Assembly: GCA_015664885.1 (NCBI GenBank)
Contig: DQPL01000028.1
Coordinates: forward strand, 1 to 63,763
Direction of reading: 5' to 3'
Source of the DNA: Gemmatimonadota bacterium
GTDB lineage: Bacteria > Gemmatimonadota > Gemmatimonadetes > Longimicrobiales > Gaopeijiaceae
Length of the DNA stretch: 63,763 nt
The notes under the pieces were generated by a model. That model saw nothing but the letters and a program-made list of their open reading frames with translations, had not been told where the DNA came from and did not search any database. Below are positions 52,074 through 59,828 of the stretch, piece after piece (position 1 is the stretch's first letter; each line of letters starts with the position of its first letter). The position numbers were made by a program, and so were the translations under genes.

Positions 52074-53633
52074 ATGAAGCGAAGAAAGTTTGTTCGAACT
52101 GTGATCATGGGCGGTGCCGGCGCTGCCGCGGTAGGCCTGCCGTTTGAAAGAGCCTATTCGCAAGCACCGATGCGGCAGGCGGCTGTTCGCACCAATCGTC
52201 GACACATCGTCAGGGGACCGGCGCACCTGCTCCGGGACGGTCACGAATTCCAGCTTCCATCTCCGACAGAGTACAAAGACGTCGTCATTGTCGGCGCCGG
52301 GCCGAATGCTCTGGTGGCCGCATACCACCTTCCAGATGCAGAACTGGTGTGTTTGGAGAAGGAGCCGAGAAGCGGTGGCAACGCCCAGCGCTCGAAGTGG
52401 CGGGGCATCGACTTCACGGAAGGTGCGGCGTATACGGGCACAGGTTCCCGACTGGCGGACTTCATCGATGCAGAATTCGGCATTGCACCAACACCCCTTC
52501 CCAGCAGCAATGTCGGCTACATCGTTGGCAACAAGGTCATTCCAGACTTTTATCAGACTGGATTCGACGAACTTCCCTTTGACGAAGCCACGCGGGCCGA
52601 ATTCTACCGGTTCCGGGATGCGTGCGAAGAAGCGGAGAGCCGATTGGGTGAGGGGCGGTCCTCTCTTTTCCGCGGTGACCCGATTTCCCATCGGTCGGTG
52701 CGTGAGGAAGTCCTGGCACTCGAGAAGCTGAGCTTCGAGCAGTGGCTCAACGACAACCGGTTTGCCGAGGAAGTGATCCAGTGGTGTGACTCATATTGCC
52801 CCACCGAGACCGGCGGTTATCCCAGAAACATGTCTGCGCTCGCAGGACTTTCGATGGCAGGCCTGGGCGACTACGAAGGCTATGGGGCGTTTCCAGGCGG
52901 ACTGGCGCCGATGGCGGAGGCACTGGCCGCTGGTGTCCGAGCTCACGGTGCGAACCGAATTAGAACGGGGGCGTTCGTGGTGGCAGTGGCCAACACCGTC
53001 GACGGCAGGAACGTCGACGTCACGTATTTGCAGGCGAACAAGCTGCATACGATACGATGCAAGACATGTATCTGGGGCGGCCAAAAACACATAGCAGCGT
53101 ACGTCGTTACAGATATGCCGGAAGAGCAGAAAGCAGCCATCGGCAACATGAGTTACAACGATATCTCGGTCATGAACATGTGTTACGACCGCAGGATCTA
53201 TGACGGGGCGTTCATCACCTGGATGAATGAAGGACCGATTAACAATATCTTGTCCGCGGACTGGGTTCTCAACGGCGGGAGCGTCGATCCCGATTCTCCG
53301 CAGGTGCTCACGTGCGATTGGACGAACCGACCGGAGGACCGGGCGTCGCTACTGGACGATGACTGGGTTGTCGAGCAGTGCCAGCGGTCGGCGCGGCGAC
53401 TCGAAGAGATCTTCCCGGGCAGCATCGATCATCTCGTGGAAATCAGGCTGCCTTTGCGAGCCCACTCGTGGGTTGTCAGATCACCCGGATACGTGACCGA
53501 AATTCTGCCTGTGATCGCAAACGATGTCGGGCGCGTCGTAATCACGCGAGCGAATCACGGCTCATTCACCGAGGCATACAGTGCCGGCCTGGAGAATGCC
53601 GCCACGGCAAGGGACTGGCTCTCCGTCAGCTGA
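52074..53633 (+). CDS. Tat-exported FAD-dependent oxidoreductase, lower GC
   Basis: 519 residues. Tat-like signal (KRRKFVRTVIMGGAGAAAVG). Dinucleotide-binding start KDVVIVGAGPNALVAAYHL, then LVCLEKEPRSGGNAQRSKWRG, typical of amine-oxidase-like flavoproteins; YGAFPGGLAPMAEALAAGV is the mid-chain FAD contact. Substrate unknown. Base use differs from neighbours: the two 60-base lines starting at 53101 and 53161 are each 50% G+C, whereas the rest of the window is near two thirds. That suggests acquisition from elsewhere. It converges on the next gene with an 8-base overlap. No strong ribosome site. Confidence 0.8.
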   Translation: MKRRKFVRTVIMGGAGAAAVGLPFERAYSQAPMRQAAVRTNRRHIVRGPAHLLRDGHEFQLPSPTEYKDVVIVGAGPNALVAAYHLPDAELVCLEKEPRSGGNAQRSKWRGIDFTEGAAYTGTGSRLADFIDAEFGIAPTPLPSSNVGYIVGNKVIPDFYQTGFDELPFDEATRAEFYRFRDACEEAESRLGEGRSSLFRGDPISHRSVREEVLALEKLSFEQWLNDNRFAEEVIQWCDSYCPTETGGYPRNMSALAGLSMAGLGDYEGYGAFPGGLAPMAEALAAGVRAHGANRIRTGAFVVAVANTVDGRNVDVTYLQANKLHTIRCKTCIWGGQKHIAAYVVTDMPEEQKAAIGNMSYNDISVMNMCYDRRIYDGAFITWMNEGPINNILSADWVLNGGSVDPDSPQVLTCDWTNRPEDRASLLDDDWVVEQCQRSARRLEEIFPGSIDHLVEIRLPLRAHSWVVRSPGYVTEILPVIANDVGRVVITRANHGSFTEAYSAGLENAATARDWLSVS

Positions 53634-56058
53634 GCAGGCGCTGGTTGTCGGGATCGTAGAGCGGCTGCTGCACGACCCGCGCCGCCCGGCGCTCGCCCAG
53701 GATCTCCACCACGAGGTCCGTGCCGGGCTCGAGATACCGGACCGGCAGGTAGGCCAGAACGATCGTCTTCTCCACGGTATGCCCGTATCCGCCGGAGGCG
53801 ACGTAGCCGATCCTCTCGCGGCCGGCAAGAATCGGCTCGTAGCCATGAGGATCGGCGTCGTCCGCGTCGACGACGATGCAGGCGAGCCCACGCTCTAGCC
53901 CGCGCTCGCGTTGACGGAGTAGTGCGTCGCGGCCTATGAAGTCGCCCTTGTCGAAATTGACGAAGCGGCCCATCCCAGCCTCGAGAGGGGTGTAGTCGGC
54001 CGACATGTCGGAGCCCCAGAGACGGTAGGCCTTCTCCAGCCGCATGGAGTCGAGTGCTCGGTAGCCGAAGTCGATGATCCCGTACTGCCGGCCGGCTTCC
54101 ATCAAGAGATCGTATAGATACGTCTGATGCTCGCTGGCATGGTGAAGCTCGTAGCCGAGCTCGCCGACGTAGGAGACTCGGAGCACCCGCACGGGCGCCG
54201 TACCTGCACGCAGCTCGCGGCAGCGAAAGAAAGGGAAGGCGCTTCGCGAGCAGTCGGTGTCGGTAATCGCCTGGAGCACGTCGCGCGAGCGCGGACCTGC
54301 GAGTGTGAGTACCCCATCCCGGTCCGTGACGTTGGCGAGTTCGACGCTGTCGTCCTGCGGCAGGTGGCGCGCCAGCCATTCGAAGTCGTGGCACTCTGTC
54401 GCGGCGGCGGACACCACATAAAAGTGCTCGTCCGCGAGTCTGGTCACGGTCACGTCGCACTCGATGCCGCCCTTCGGCGTGCACATCTGCGTTAGCGACA
54501 TTCGGCCGACCGAGCGCGGAAGTGCGTTTGCGCAGAGACGGTCGAGAAACCCCTCTGCGCCCGGCCCCGCGACTTCATACTTGGCAAAACTCGTTTGATC
54601 GAGCACGCCGACAGACGAGCGAACCGCGGAGCACTCCTTCCCGACAGCAGCGTGCCAGTTTCCGCGATGGAAGGAGTACTCGTCTCGTGCCGGGCCTTCG
54701 TGGCAGAACCACAGCGGGCGCTCCCACGCGAATCGGGCGCCGAACACGGCTCCCGTGGCGAGCAGTCGATCATGGAGCGGGCTCGTCTTCAGCGGCCGCC
54801 CGGCGGGGAGCTCCTCTTCGGGATAATGGATGGCGTACTCGCGTTCATACACTTCGCAGGCGCGTTCCGCCACGTACTCGACCGAGCTGGCGTAGTCGCC
54901 GAAGCGACGCGCATCCAGCTCCCACATGTTGTCACTGGGCTGCCCATGCACAATCCATTCCGCGGCATACTTCCCCGCGCCGCCACCGAAGACGATGCCG
55001 AAAATGCTGAAGCCGGCCAGGACGTGGAAGTCCTGGAGACCGGGTACCGGCCCCATCAGACATTTGCCATCAGGCGTATAGCCGTCGGGCCCGTTGATGA
55101 TGCTCTTGATGCCCACGTTTGCGAAGGCGGGTACGCGGCGAGCGGCAGCCGCGAGCACTGATTCGAGCCGATCGAGGTCGGGCGGGAGCAGACTACTGTG
55201 GAAGTCCTCGGGGATCCCCTCCAGCGCCCACGGTTTCGGATTGCGTTCGAAAGGGCCGACGAGCAGCCCGCCTCCCTCCTCGCGAACGTAGAAGGAGGCC
55301 GATGCGTCCCGAAGGACCGGCAGCTCCAGCTCGAGTGAGCTGAGTTCTTCGACTTGCTCCGTGACCAAGAACTGGTGCTCGAGCGGCACGATCGGGAGCT
55401 CGACCCCGACCATGCGGCCGATTTGCCTCGCCCACTGACCAGCGGCGTTGACGACGATTTCGGCGCGGATCTCCCCCTTCGAGGTGGTGACCACCCAACC
55501 GCTGCTGGATCGCTCGATCGCGGTCACGGTCGTGTGCACGAGGATCTTCGCCCCCCTGGCGCGAGCTCCCTTCGCAAGCGCTTGAGTCACGTCGCTAGGA
55601 TCGACGTGCCCATCTGTCGGGAGGTAGGCTGCGCCGACGACCCCATCCAGATCGAGCAGCGGAAATAGCTCTAGAGCTCGCTCCGGAGATACGATCTCGA
55701 AGGGAACCCCGAGCAAGTCGGCGATGCTCTTCCGGTAGTGAAAGTCATCGAGGCGATCCTGAGATTCCGCGAGGCGCACACTCCCGCAGCGGTGGAAGTC
55801 GACCGTCCGGCCGGTCTCGGCCTCCAGGGACCCGTGCAGGTCGAGGCTGTACTGGAGCAGCTTCATCAAGTTGTAGCTGGGGATGAACTGCGTGCAGAGT
55901 CCGGCAGCGTGCCAGGTCGAGCCGCTCGTGAGCTCGTCCTTCTCCACCAGGACGACATCGTTCCAACCCATGCGCGTCAGGTGATAGAGCAGGCTGCAGC
56001 CCGCCACTCCCCCCCCGATGATGACAACGCGCGCTTCGCTTGGAACCGTCGCGCTCAC
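53626..56058 (-). CDS. Dimethylglycine/sarcosine dehydrogenase-like flavoprotein (FAD + GcvT)
   Basis: 810 residues, no signal peptide. Domain 1 (about 1-400) is a DAO-type FAD module: VVIIGGGVAGCSLLYHLTRMG, then TSGSTWHAAGLC with the His-Ala-Ala-Gly loop where FAD attaches in dimethylglycine dehydrogenase. Domain 2 (about 430-810) is the aminomethyltransferase (GcvT) fold: VGVLDQTSFAKYEVAGPGAE, RVSYVGELGYELH, FGYRALDSMRLEKAYRLWG. Together they demethylate N-methyl glycine derivatives and pass the one-carbon unit to tetrahydrofolate. Betaine-type transport is encoded at 5624-7135, far away. It is downstream of the next flavoprotein gene by 4 bases. Confidence 0.88.
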   Translation of the reverse strand: MSATVPSEARVVIIGGGVAGCSLLYHLTRMGWNDVVLVEKDELTSGSTWHAAGLCTQFIPSYNLMKLLQYSLDLHGSLEAETGRTVDFHRCGSVRLAESQDRLDDFHYRKSIADLLGVPFEIVSPERALELFPLLDLDGVVGAAYLPTDGHVDPSDVTQALAKGARARGAKILVHTTVTAIERSSSGWVVTTSKGEIRAEIVVNAAGQWARQIGRMVGVELPIVPLEHQFLVTEQVEELSSLELELPVLRDASASFYVREEGGGLLVGPFERNPKPWALEGIPEDFHSSLLPPDLDRLESVLAAAARRVPAFANVGIKSIINGPDGYTPDGKCLMGPVPGLQDFHVLAGFSIFGIVFGGGAGKYAAEWIVHGQPSDNMWELDARRFGDYASSVEYVAERACEVYEREYAIHYPEEELPAGRPLKTSPLHDRLLATGAVFGARFAWERPLWFCHEGPARDEYSFHRGNWHAAVGKECSAVRSSVGVLDQTSFAKYEVAGPGAEGFLDRLCANALPRSVGRMSLTQMCTPKGGIECDVTVTRLADEHFYVVSAAATECHDFEWLARHLPQDDSVELANVTDRDGVLTLAGPRSRDVLQAITDTDCSRSAFPFFRCRELRAGTAPVRVLRVSYVGELGYELHHASEHQTYLYDLLMEAGRQYGIIDFGYRALDSMRLEKAYRLWGSDMSADYTPLEAGMGRFVNFDKGDFIGRDALLRQRERGLERGLACIVVDADDADPHGYEPILAGRERIGYVASGGYGHTVEKTIVLAYLPVRYLEPGTDLVVEILGERRAARVVQQPLYDPDNQRLLS

Positions 56059-56062
56059 GGCC

Positions 56063-58069
56063 TTATCTCGATGGTATCAGGTCGCTACCGGAGTTCGTGT
56101 GGCGGGCGCGGCTTCGAACAACGAGTTGCTCGCGGACCGCTCGGTGTGCCTCGTCGATGGCGGAGTCCGTGTGCGTCGAGGCTGCGGCGTCGGAGTTGGC
56201 GATGGAAATCCGACCGAATCGCCGGCTCCCGACTACGCAGGGCCGATCGTCGGGGGCGAACAGCGCCCACTCGATCGGGTCGTTCAAGGTGTCGTAGCTA
56301 TACGCGTAGCCGTGCGGCCAGCGATTGACCGTGATCGCTTCGATGTCCCGGGCCGGGTCGAAGCCTCCACCCTCCAAGGTTCGACCGAGCTGGTCCCGGA
56401 TGTTGCGCTCGAAGGTCTCGAAGCTCGCGTCCAGCAGATCCTGCCGCCCCATGCGATGCTGCTCCTTCTTCGGGTGTCCCGGAGCGCAAGGCACCCTGGT
56501 CATGTGCAGAATCATCGGGTCGTCAGGCGACGTGGAGGGCTGGTAGTCACCGAATTGCACGGACCGGCCCAGATTGACTCCGGTGTGGTACATGCCCGGG
56601 GAGGTCGCCCTCGAGATGCCCAAGTTGGTGAAGGCCGTCCAATTGCGGAGCAGCACGTTCGTGTAGACGATCGGCATCTTGACGCCATACATGAGCGCCG
56701 CGCTCTGCTCATCGGACATCTCGGGGACGAGGTGCGGGATGACCCCGTTGTAACAGGCCATCACACAATGATCCGCCCGCACTTTCTCGGCCCTGCCATC
56801 GCGCACGTAGGTGATCTCGACCTCCCGGGCCGCCTCTGGGTCGCCCAGGTGCCGGACTGATACGACCGTGCTGTTGAGCCGAACTCGAGCGTCGGAGCCA
56901 TCGCGGTCGATCCGGTCGTACGCGAGCCGCGAGGTTATAGAGTCGTCCAGCGAATGCCCGGGAAGCGCGTCGGGAATCATGGCGCGAACCAGGAGTCGCG
57001 CCACCGTCGCGTTCCCGTCCGGAAAGTAGAGGTCGTCTCCGTGGTTCCACTCGCTTTCGCGACCGTGTTGTCCGCCCCCGATGTGGGTGAGCGGGCTCAC
57101 GCGCGGCAGGGGCTCGAGGTTCATCCCCTGAAAGCCGGGGTAGCCCTGGGCCCATCCATAGAGTGCCGGATAGCCGTCGATACCTACGCAGAAGCTGCCC
57201 TTCGGGCGGTCATCGAAGAACGCGATCACATCGGGGTGCACCTTGGCCAGATCGAGCAGGAAGTCCCGATAGCTGATCCGCGCTAGCCGCTCCTTCTTGT
57301 CCACATCGGACAGTCCGGACATGTAGTCTGGGTTCGCAGCGTCATCGTAGAGCCGCGCGATGTCCCCGCGTACGTCTGCAGAGAGCGGGGTCTGCGCGAG
57401 CCAATCGGCCCATCCGCGGCTCCCCGATCCCCCTCGTCCCATTACGAGCCGATCCTCGCCGAACACCTCTTTCGCGAAGAACGTGGCGTTGCCAAGGCCC
57501 AGCGAGCGGTAGAATCCCATGCCTGCGTTGCTGGTGGCCGTCGCACTTGCTATGTCGATACCGATTGCGGCGAGCATCGTCCTGGAGACGGTACTGTATT
57601 GCCCCACGGACTCGATGTACGACGTGCCGCCGTTCAGCATCAGCGTGCGGCCTCGGTAGGTCATCTCGTTGCGCTTGGCGTGGCCGCCGAAATCGTCGTG
57701 GTTGTCGAGCACGAGCACACGTGCGCCCCGGCCAGCCGACGTCAGGAAGAAGTAGGCCGCTGAGAGCCCACTCAGCCCCCCTCCGACCACCACGCAGTCG
57801 TAGTGCTCACGGGTGTCGGCGACATCGGCCCAGGCGCCCCCATCACGGAGCGCGTGCGCGACCTCGAACGAACCGGCGTGACTTCCGCGCATTCCAGTTT
57901 GGGCCGGTGGATAGTACTCCTGCGGCCTGTACCCATCGGGGCTCCCGAACGCAGACAGCCAGTCAGGTGTGATGAGTGCGCCCGTGACGGCGACCCCCAT
58001 GCCATTGACGAAGTCGCGTCGGGTGATACCGCGGTGCATCCCGAGATCACGATCCTGGCTCTTTGACAC
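56063..58069 (-). CDS. Tat-exported NAD(P)/FAD oxidoreductase (spermidine dehydrogenase-like)
   Basis: 668 residues. The GTG start at 58069 is supported by GGAGGG eight bases upstream; the frame extends to 58381 with no support. Signal: TRRDFVNGMGVAVTGALI. FAD module starts YDCVVVGGGLSGLSAAYFFL, then VLVLDNHDDFGGHAKRNEM, and the chain has FPDGNATVARLLVRAMIP and GVNLGRSVQFGDYQPST. The order and FGGHAKRNE fit the spermidine-dehydrogenase-like flavoprotein group. Substrate is uncertain. Its stop is 4 bases before the start of the demethylase gene, so they form an operon. Confidence 0.85.
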   Translation of the reverse strand: MSKSQDRDLGMHRGITRRDFVNGMGVAVTGALITPDWLSAFGSPDGYRPQEYYPPAQTGMRGSHAGSFEVAHALRDGGAWADVADTREHYDCVVVGGGLSGLSAAYFFLTSAGRGARVLVLDNHDDFGGHAKRNEMTYRGRTLMLNGGTSYIESVGQYSTVSRTMLAAIGIDIASATATSNAGMGFYRSLGLGNATFFAKEVFGEDRLVMGRGGSGSRGWADWLAQTPLSADVRGDIARLYDDAANPDYMSGLSDVDKKERLARISYRDFLLDLAKVHPDVIAFFDDRPKGSFCVGIDGYPALYGWAQGYPGFQGMNLEPLPRVSPLTHIGGGQHGRESEWNHGDDLYFPDGNATVARLLVRAMIPDALPGHSLDDSITSRLAYDRIDRDGSDARVRLNSTVVSVRHLGDPEAAREVEITYVRDGRAEKVRADHCVMACYNGVIPHLVPEMSDEQSAALMYGVKMPIVYTNVLLRNWTAFTNLGISRATSPGMYHTGVNLGRSVQFGDYQPSTSPDDPMILHMTRVPCAPGHPKKEQHRMGRQDLLDASFETFERNIRDQLGRTLEGGGFDPARDIEAITVNRWPHGYAYSYDTLNDPIEWALFAPDDRPCVVGSRRFGRISIANSDAAASTHTDSAIDEAHRAVREQLVVRSRARHTNSGSDLIPSR

Positions 58070-58365
58070 AGCGCCCTCCGATTCTCCAGCGGATTCATGT
58101 GGCCCTCTGAACAGGCCCTCATTCGAGGCCGACCTGAACGCGATGGTATACGGACGCCCAGCCGGGAGCCACCCCGCGCAACATCTCTGCGAAAGCCCGG
58201 TGCCCCTCGAGACTATCTTCATGTGGCCGACGGCCGACCACCGCGACACTGCCTCTAGACCCCGCTTGACGCCCATGTGGGCGAATCGAAGTATGATGCT
58301 GTGCGTTTGTAGAGCTATCAGCTTCATGAGCGCGGCGCGGGCCTTTGGGAGCCAGTCAACGCCTA

Positions 58366-58430
58366 TGGCGACAGATTCCACCGATCGACACGCCAGTGTC
58401 GACCCCGCGCGCCGAGACTTCCTGAAGTGG
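58366..58430 (+). pseudogene. 5' end of a Tat-exported gene cut off by an IS-like end
   Basis: ATG 58366 opens MATDSTDRHASVDPARRDFLK, a twin-arginine (RRDFLK) start like those of exported oxidoreductases and hydrolases. After about 22 codons the sequence is the degraded IS3-type end, and the frame soon stops at 58511. GGGAG lies about 13 bases upstream. Nothing of the mature protein remains here, so its identity is unknown. Confidence 0.45.
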
Positions 58431-58560
58431 AGTGACGTGCCCCCAGGTGCGGTAACACTTCCTATGTTAGACCTGCACCCCTCGGGGGTCCCTGGGGCTG
58501 AGGCATTCTAAGGAACCAGGGCGATGATCTCAACGCCTCCGGAGCGGGAGGGAGCCCGCC
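58431..58560. mobile_element. Degraded IS3-type element end, copy A
   Basis: Bases 58431-58560 align with 59290-59420, sharing TGACGTGC.CCCA.GTG, GGTCCCTGG.GCTG.GGCATT and CTAAGGAACCA. In copy B the same strip is the C-terminal end of an IS3-family transposase frame; here the frame has lost its reading (a stop after RSGGVEIIALVP). Both copies keep the same direction. It cuts the Tat-type gene start at 58366. Confidence 0.55.
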
Positions 58561-58667
58561 TCTGGTTCGCCACCGGCTGAGTTGCGATTCTGTGAAGTTC
58601 AGCGCACCTTGGGAGCAGGCATGGTGAACGAATCACCTTCCTCAGGGGCAGCTTGGAGGAAAGCACG

Positions 58668-59003
58668 ATGAACGAATCGCCATTTGGATCAGATCCGCCT
58701 CCACCGTCATACGGATCAGGACCACCGTCACCGTCATACGGATCAGGACCACCGCCACCCCAAGAACCAACAAGGAGCTCATCTATGAACCTCGACTCCA
58801 TCTCCGCGACCCTCAGCAACGTTGTGGGCGCACTCGTCAAGCTCGGAATTTCGCTAGTGCTTCTTGCCCTGGTCGTCGACGTTTTGGCTCCAGGTACAAC
58901 CGACATCGTGGCCGGCGTGGTTGGCGTGATCAACCAGTTCGTCGACGCGGGACTGGCCGGACTCGTCGCCTTCATCGTCGTTGTCGCCATTATTACCGAG
59001 TAG
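58668..59003 (+). CDS. Small proline-rich membrane protein (first of a paralogous pair)
   Basis: 111 residues. Residues 1-35 are a proline/glycine/serine tail with three imperfect repeats (PPPPSYGSG, PPSPSYGSG, PPPPQ), encoded by tandem repeats of about 27 bases. From residue 40 a hydrophobic region has a helix (SNVVGALVKLGISLVLLALV), the motif VVDVLAPGTTDIVAGVVGV, NQFVDAGLAGLVAF and a last helix ending ITE. The C-terminal 70 residues are paralogous to the protein encoded next. GGAGGAAAG precedes the ATG by 5 bases. No family recognised. Confidence 0.65.
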   Translation: MNESPFGSDPPPPSYGSGPPSPSYGSGPPPPQEPTRSSSMNLDSISATLSNVVGALVKLGISLVLLALVVDVLAPGTTDIVAGVVGVINQFVDAGLAGLVAFIVVVAIITE

Positions 59004-59053
59004 CGTCACCTCCATCTCCTATGGAGCACCGGTAAACAAAGGGGGAACTGTCT

Positions 59054-59278
59054 GTGGCTAGTATAAAAGGAACGTTCGATACGATTAGCGGCCTTGTGGG
59101 CACCATCACCGACCTTGCGCTTAGACTCATCGTCGCACTGCTGGTCGTCGATGTCCTCTTTCCGGCATCGAGCGAGATCAGCGAAAATATCGGTAGGCTC
59201 GTCGGCCAATTCGGCGACAACGGGCTTGCCGGGCTCATCGCCATTTTGCTCTTCCTACTGCTGTACAAGAACAGGTAG
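59054..59278 (+). CDS. Small membrane protein (second of the pair)
   Basis: 74 residues starting with GTG (AAGGGGG 9 bases upstream). It has two helices: ISGLVGTITDLALRLIVALL, then LVVDVLFPASSEISENI, GRLVGQFGDNGLAGLIAIL, FLLLYKNR. Positions shared with the first protein are VVDVL.P, the I..N/G.V...F....GLAGL.A stretch and the flanking hydrophobic residues. It lacks the proline-rich tail. The 50-base spacing implies co-transcription. The likely topology is two passes with both ends on one side. Confidence 0.65.
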   Translation: MASIKGTFDTISGLVGTITDLALRLIVALLVVDVLFPASSEISENIGRLVGQFGDNGLAGLIAILLFLLLYKNR

Positions 59279-59289
59279 TGGCTTAGGAG

Positions 59290-59420
59290 CGCTGACGTGC
59301 TCCCAAGTGTGGTACCCCACTCCCTAGGTTAGCCGTTGAGCCATCGGCGGTCCCTGGAGCTGGGGCATTCTAAGGAACCAAGACGATGGTTTGACCGCCT
59401 CCGGGGCGGGGAGGTAGACC
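59290..59420. mobile_element. Degraded IS3-type element end, copy B
   Basis: Direct repeat partner of 58431-58560 (see its description), here continuing into recognisable transposase sequence on the minus strand. Together the copies bracket the small membrane-protein pair. Confidence 0.55.
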
Positions 59421-59770
59421 GCGCCCCAGGCGCTGTGTGGTCGGACGGTATTGTACAGCCGCCTCCACTGCTCGACGAGGACGACAGCCTCTGGCAGTGT
59501 GTAGAAGATCTCACCGTTCAGGTAGGCACGATGGGTCCGCAGGCGGCGACCGGCCACAAACGCGGCCACCGCGAAGCCGCCGACCTGGGCGGCCGACAAG
59601 AGCCCAGACCGCCCAAGCGACACGCTGTACTCGAGCGCAACCGCCGGGATGATGAAGGGCGTAGCTGCAAAGAGGGCCGACACTGCAGCGATAGCAGCGA
59701 GCGAATCCAGTTGGGGGCTCTCGCGCAGCACGAGGAAGACCCTGACGGGACCTATCATGAAGAAGTGCAA
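59324..59770 (-). pseudogene. Chimeric ORF: MFS transporter start joined to IS3 transposase end
   Basis: One open frame of 148 codons joins two unrelated families. Residues 1-78 look like the first helices of an MFS-like permease (AVSALFAATPFIIPAVALEY, LGRSGLLSAAQVGGFAVAAF). From about residue 85, LNGEIFYTLPEAVVLVEQWR, RLYNTVRPHSAWGAVYLPAP is the C-terminal end of an IS3-family OrfB integrase (consensus YNTVRPHSSLGYRPPAPE). Either part alone is non-functional. It marks an IS insertion or deletion inside a transporter gene, and supplies the end of repeat copy B. Confidence 0.7.
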
Positions 59771-59828
59771 GCTAGGAGAACTGGCGAGCAGAACAGCCAG
59801 CCAAGCGCCCGTTCAGGATCGGACCGTC

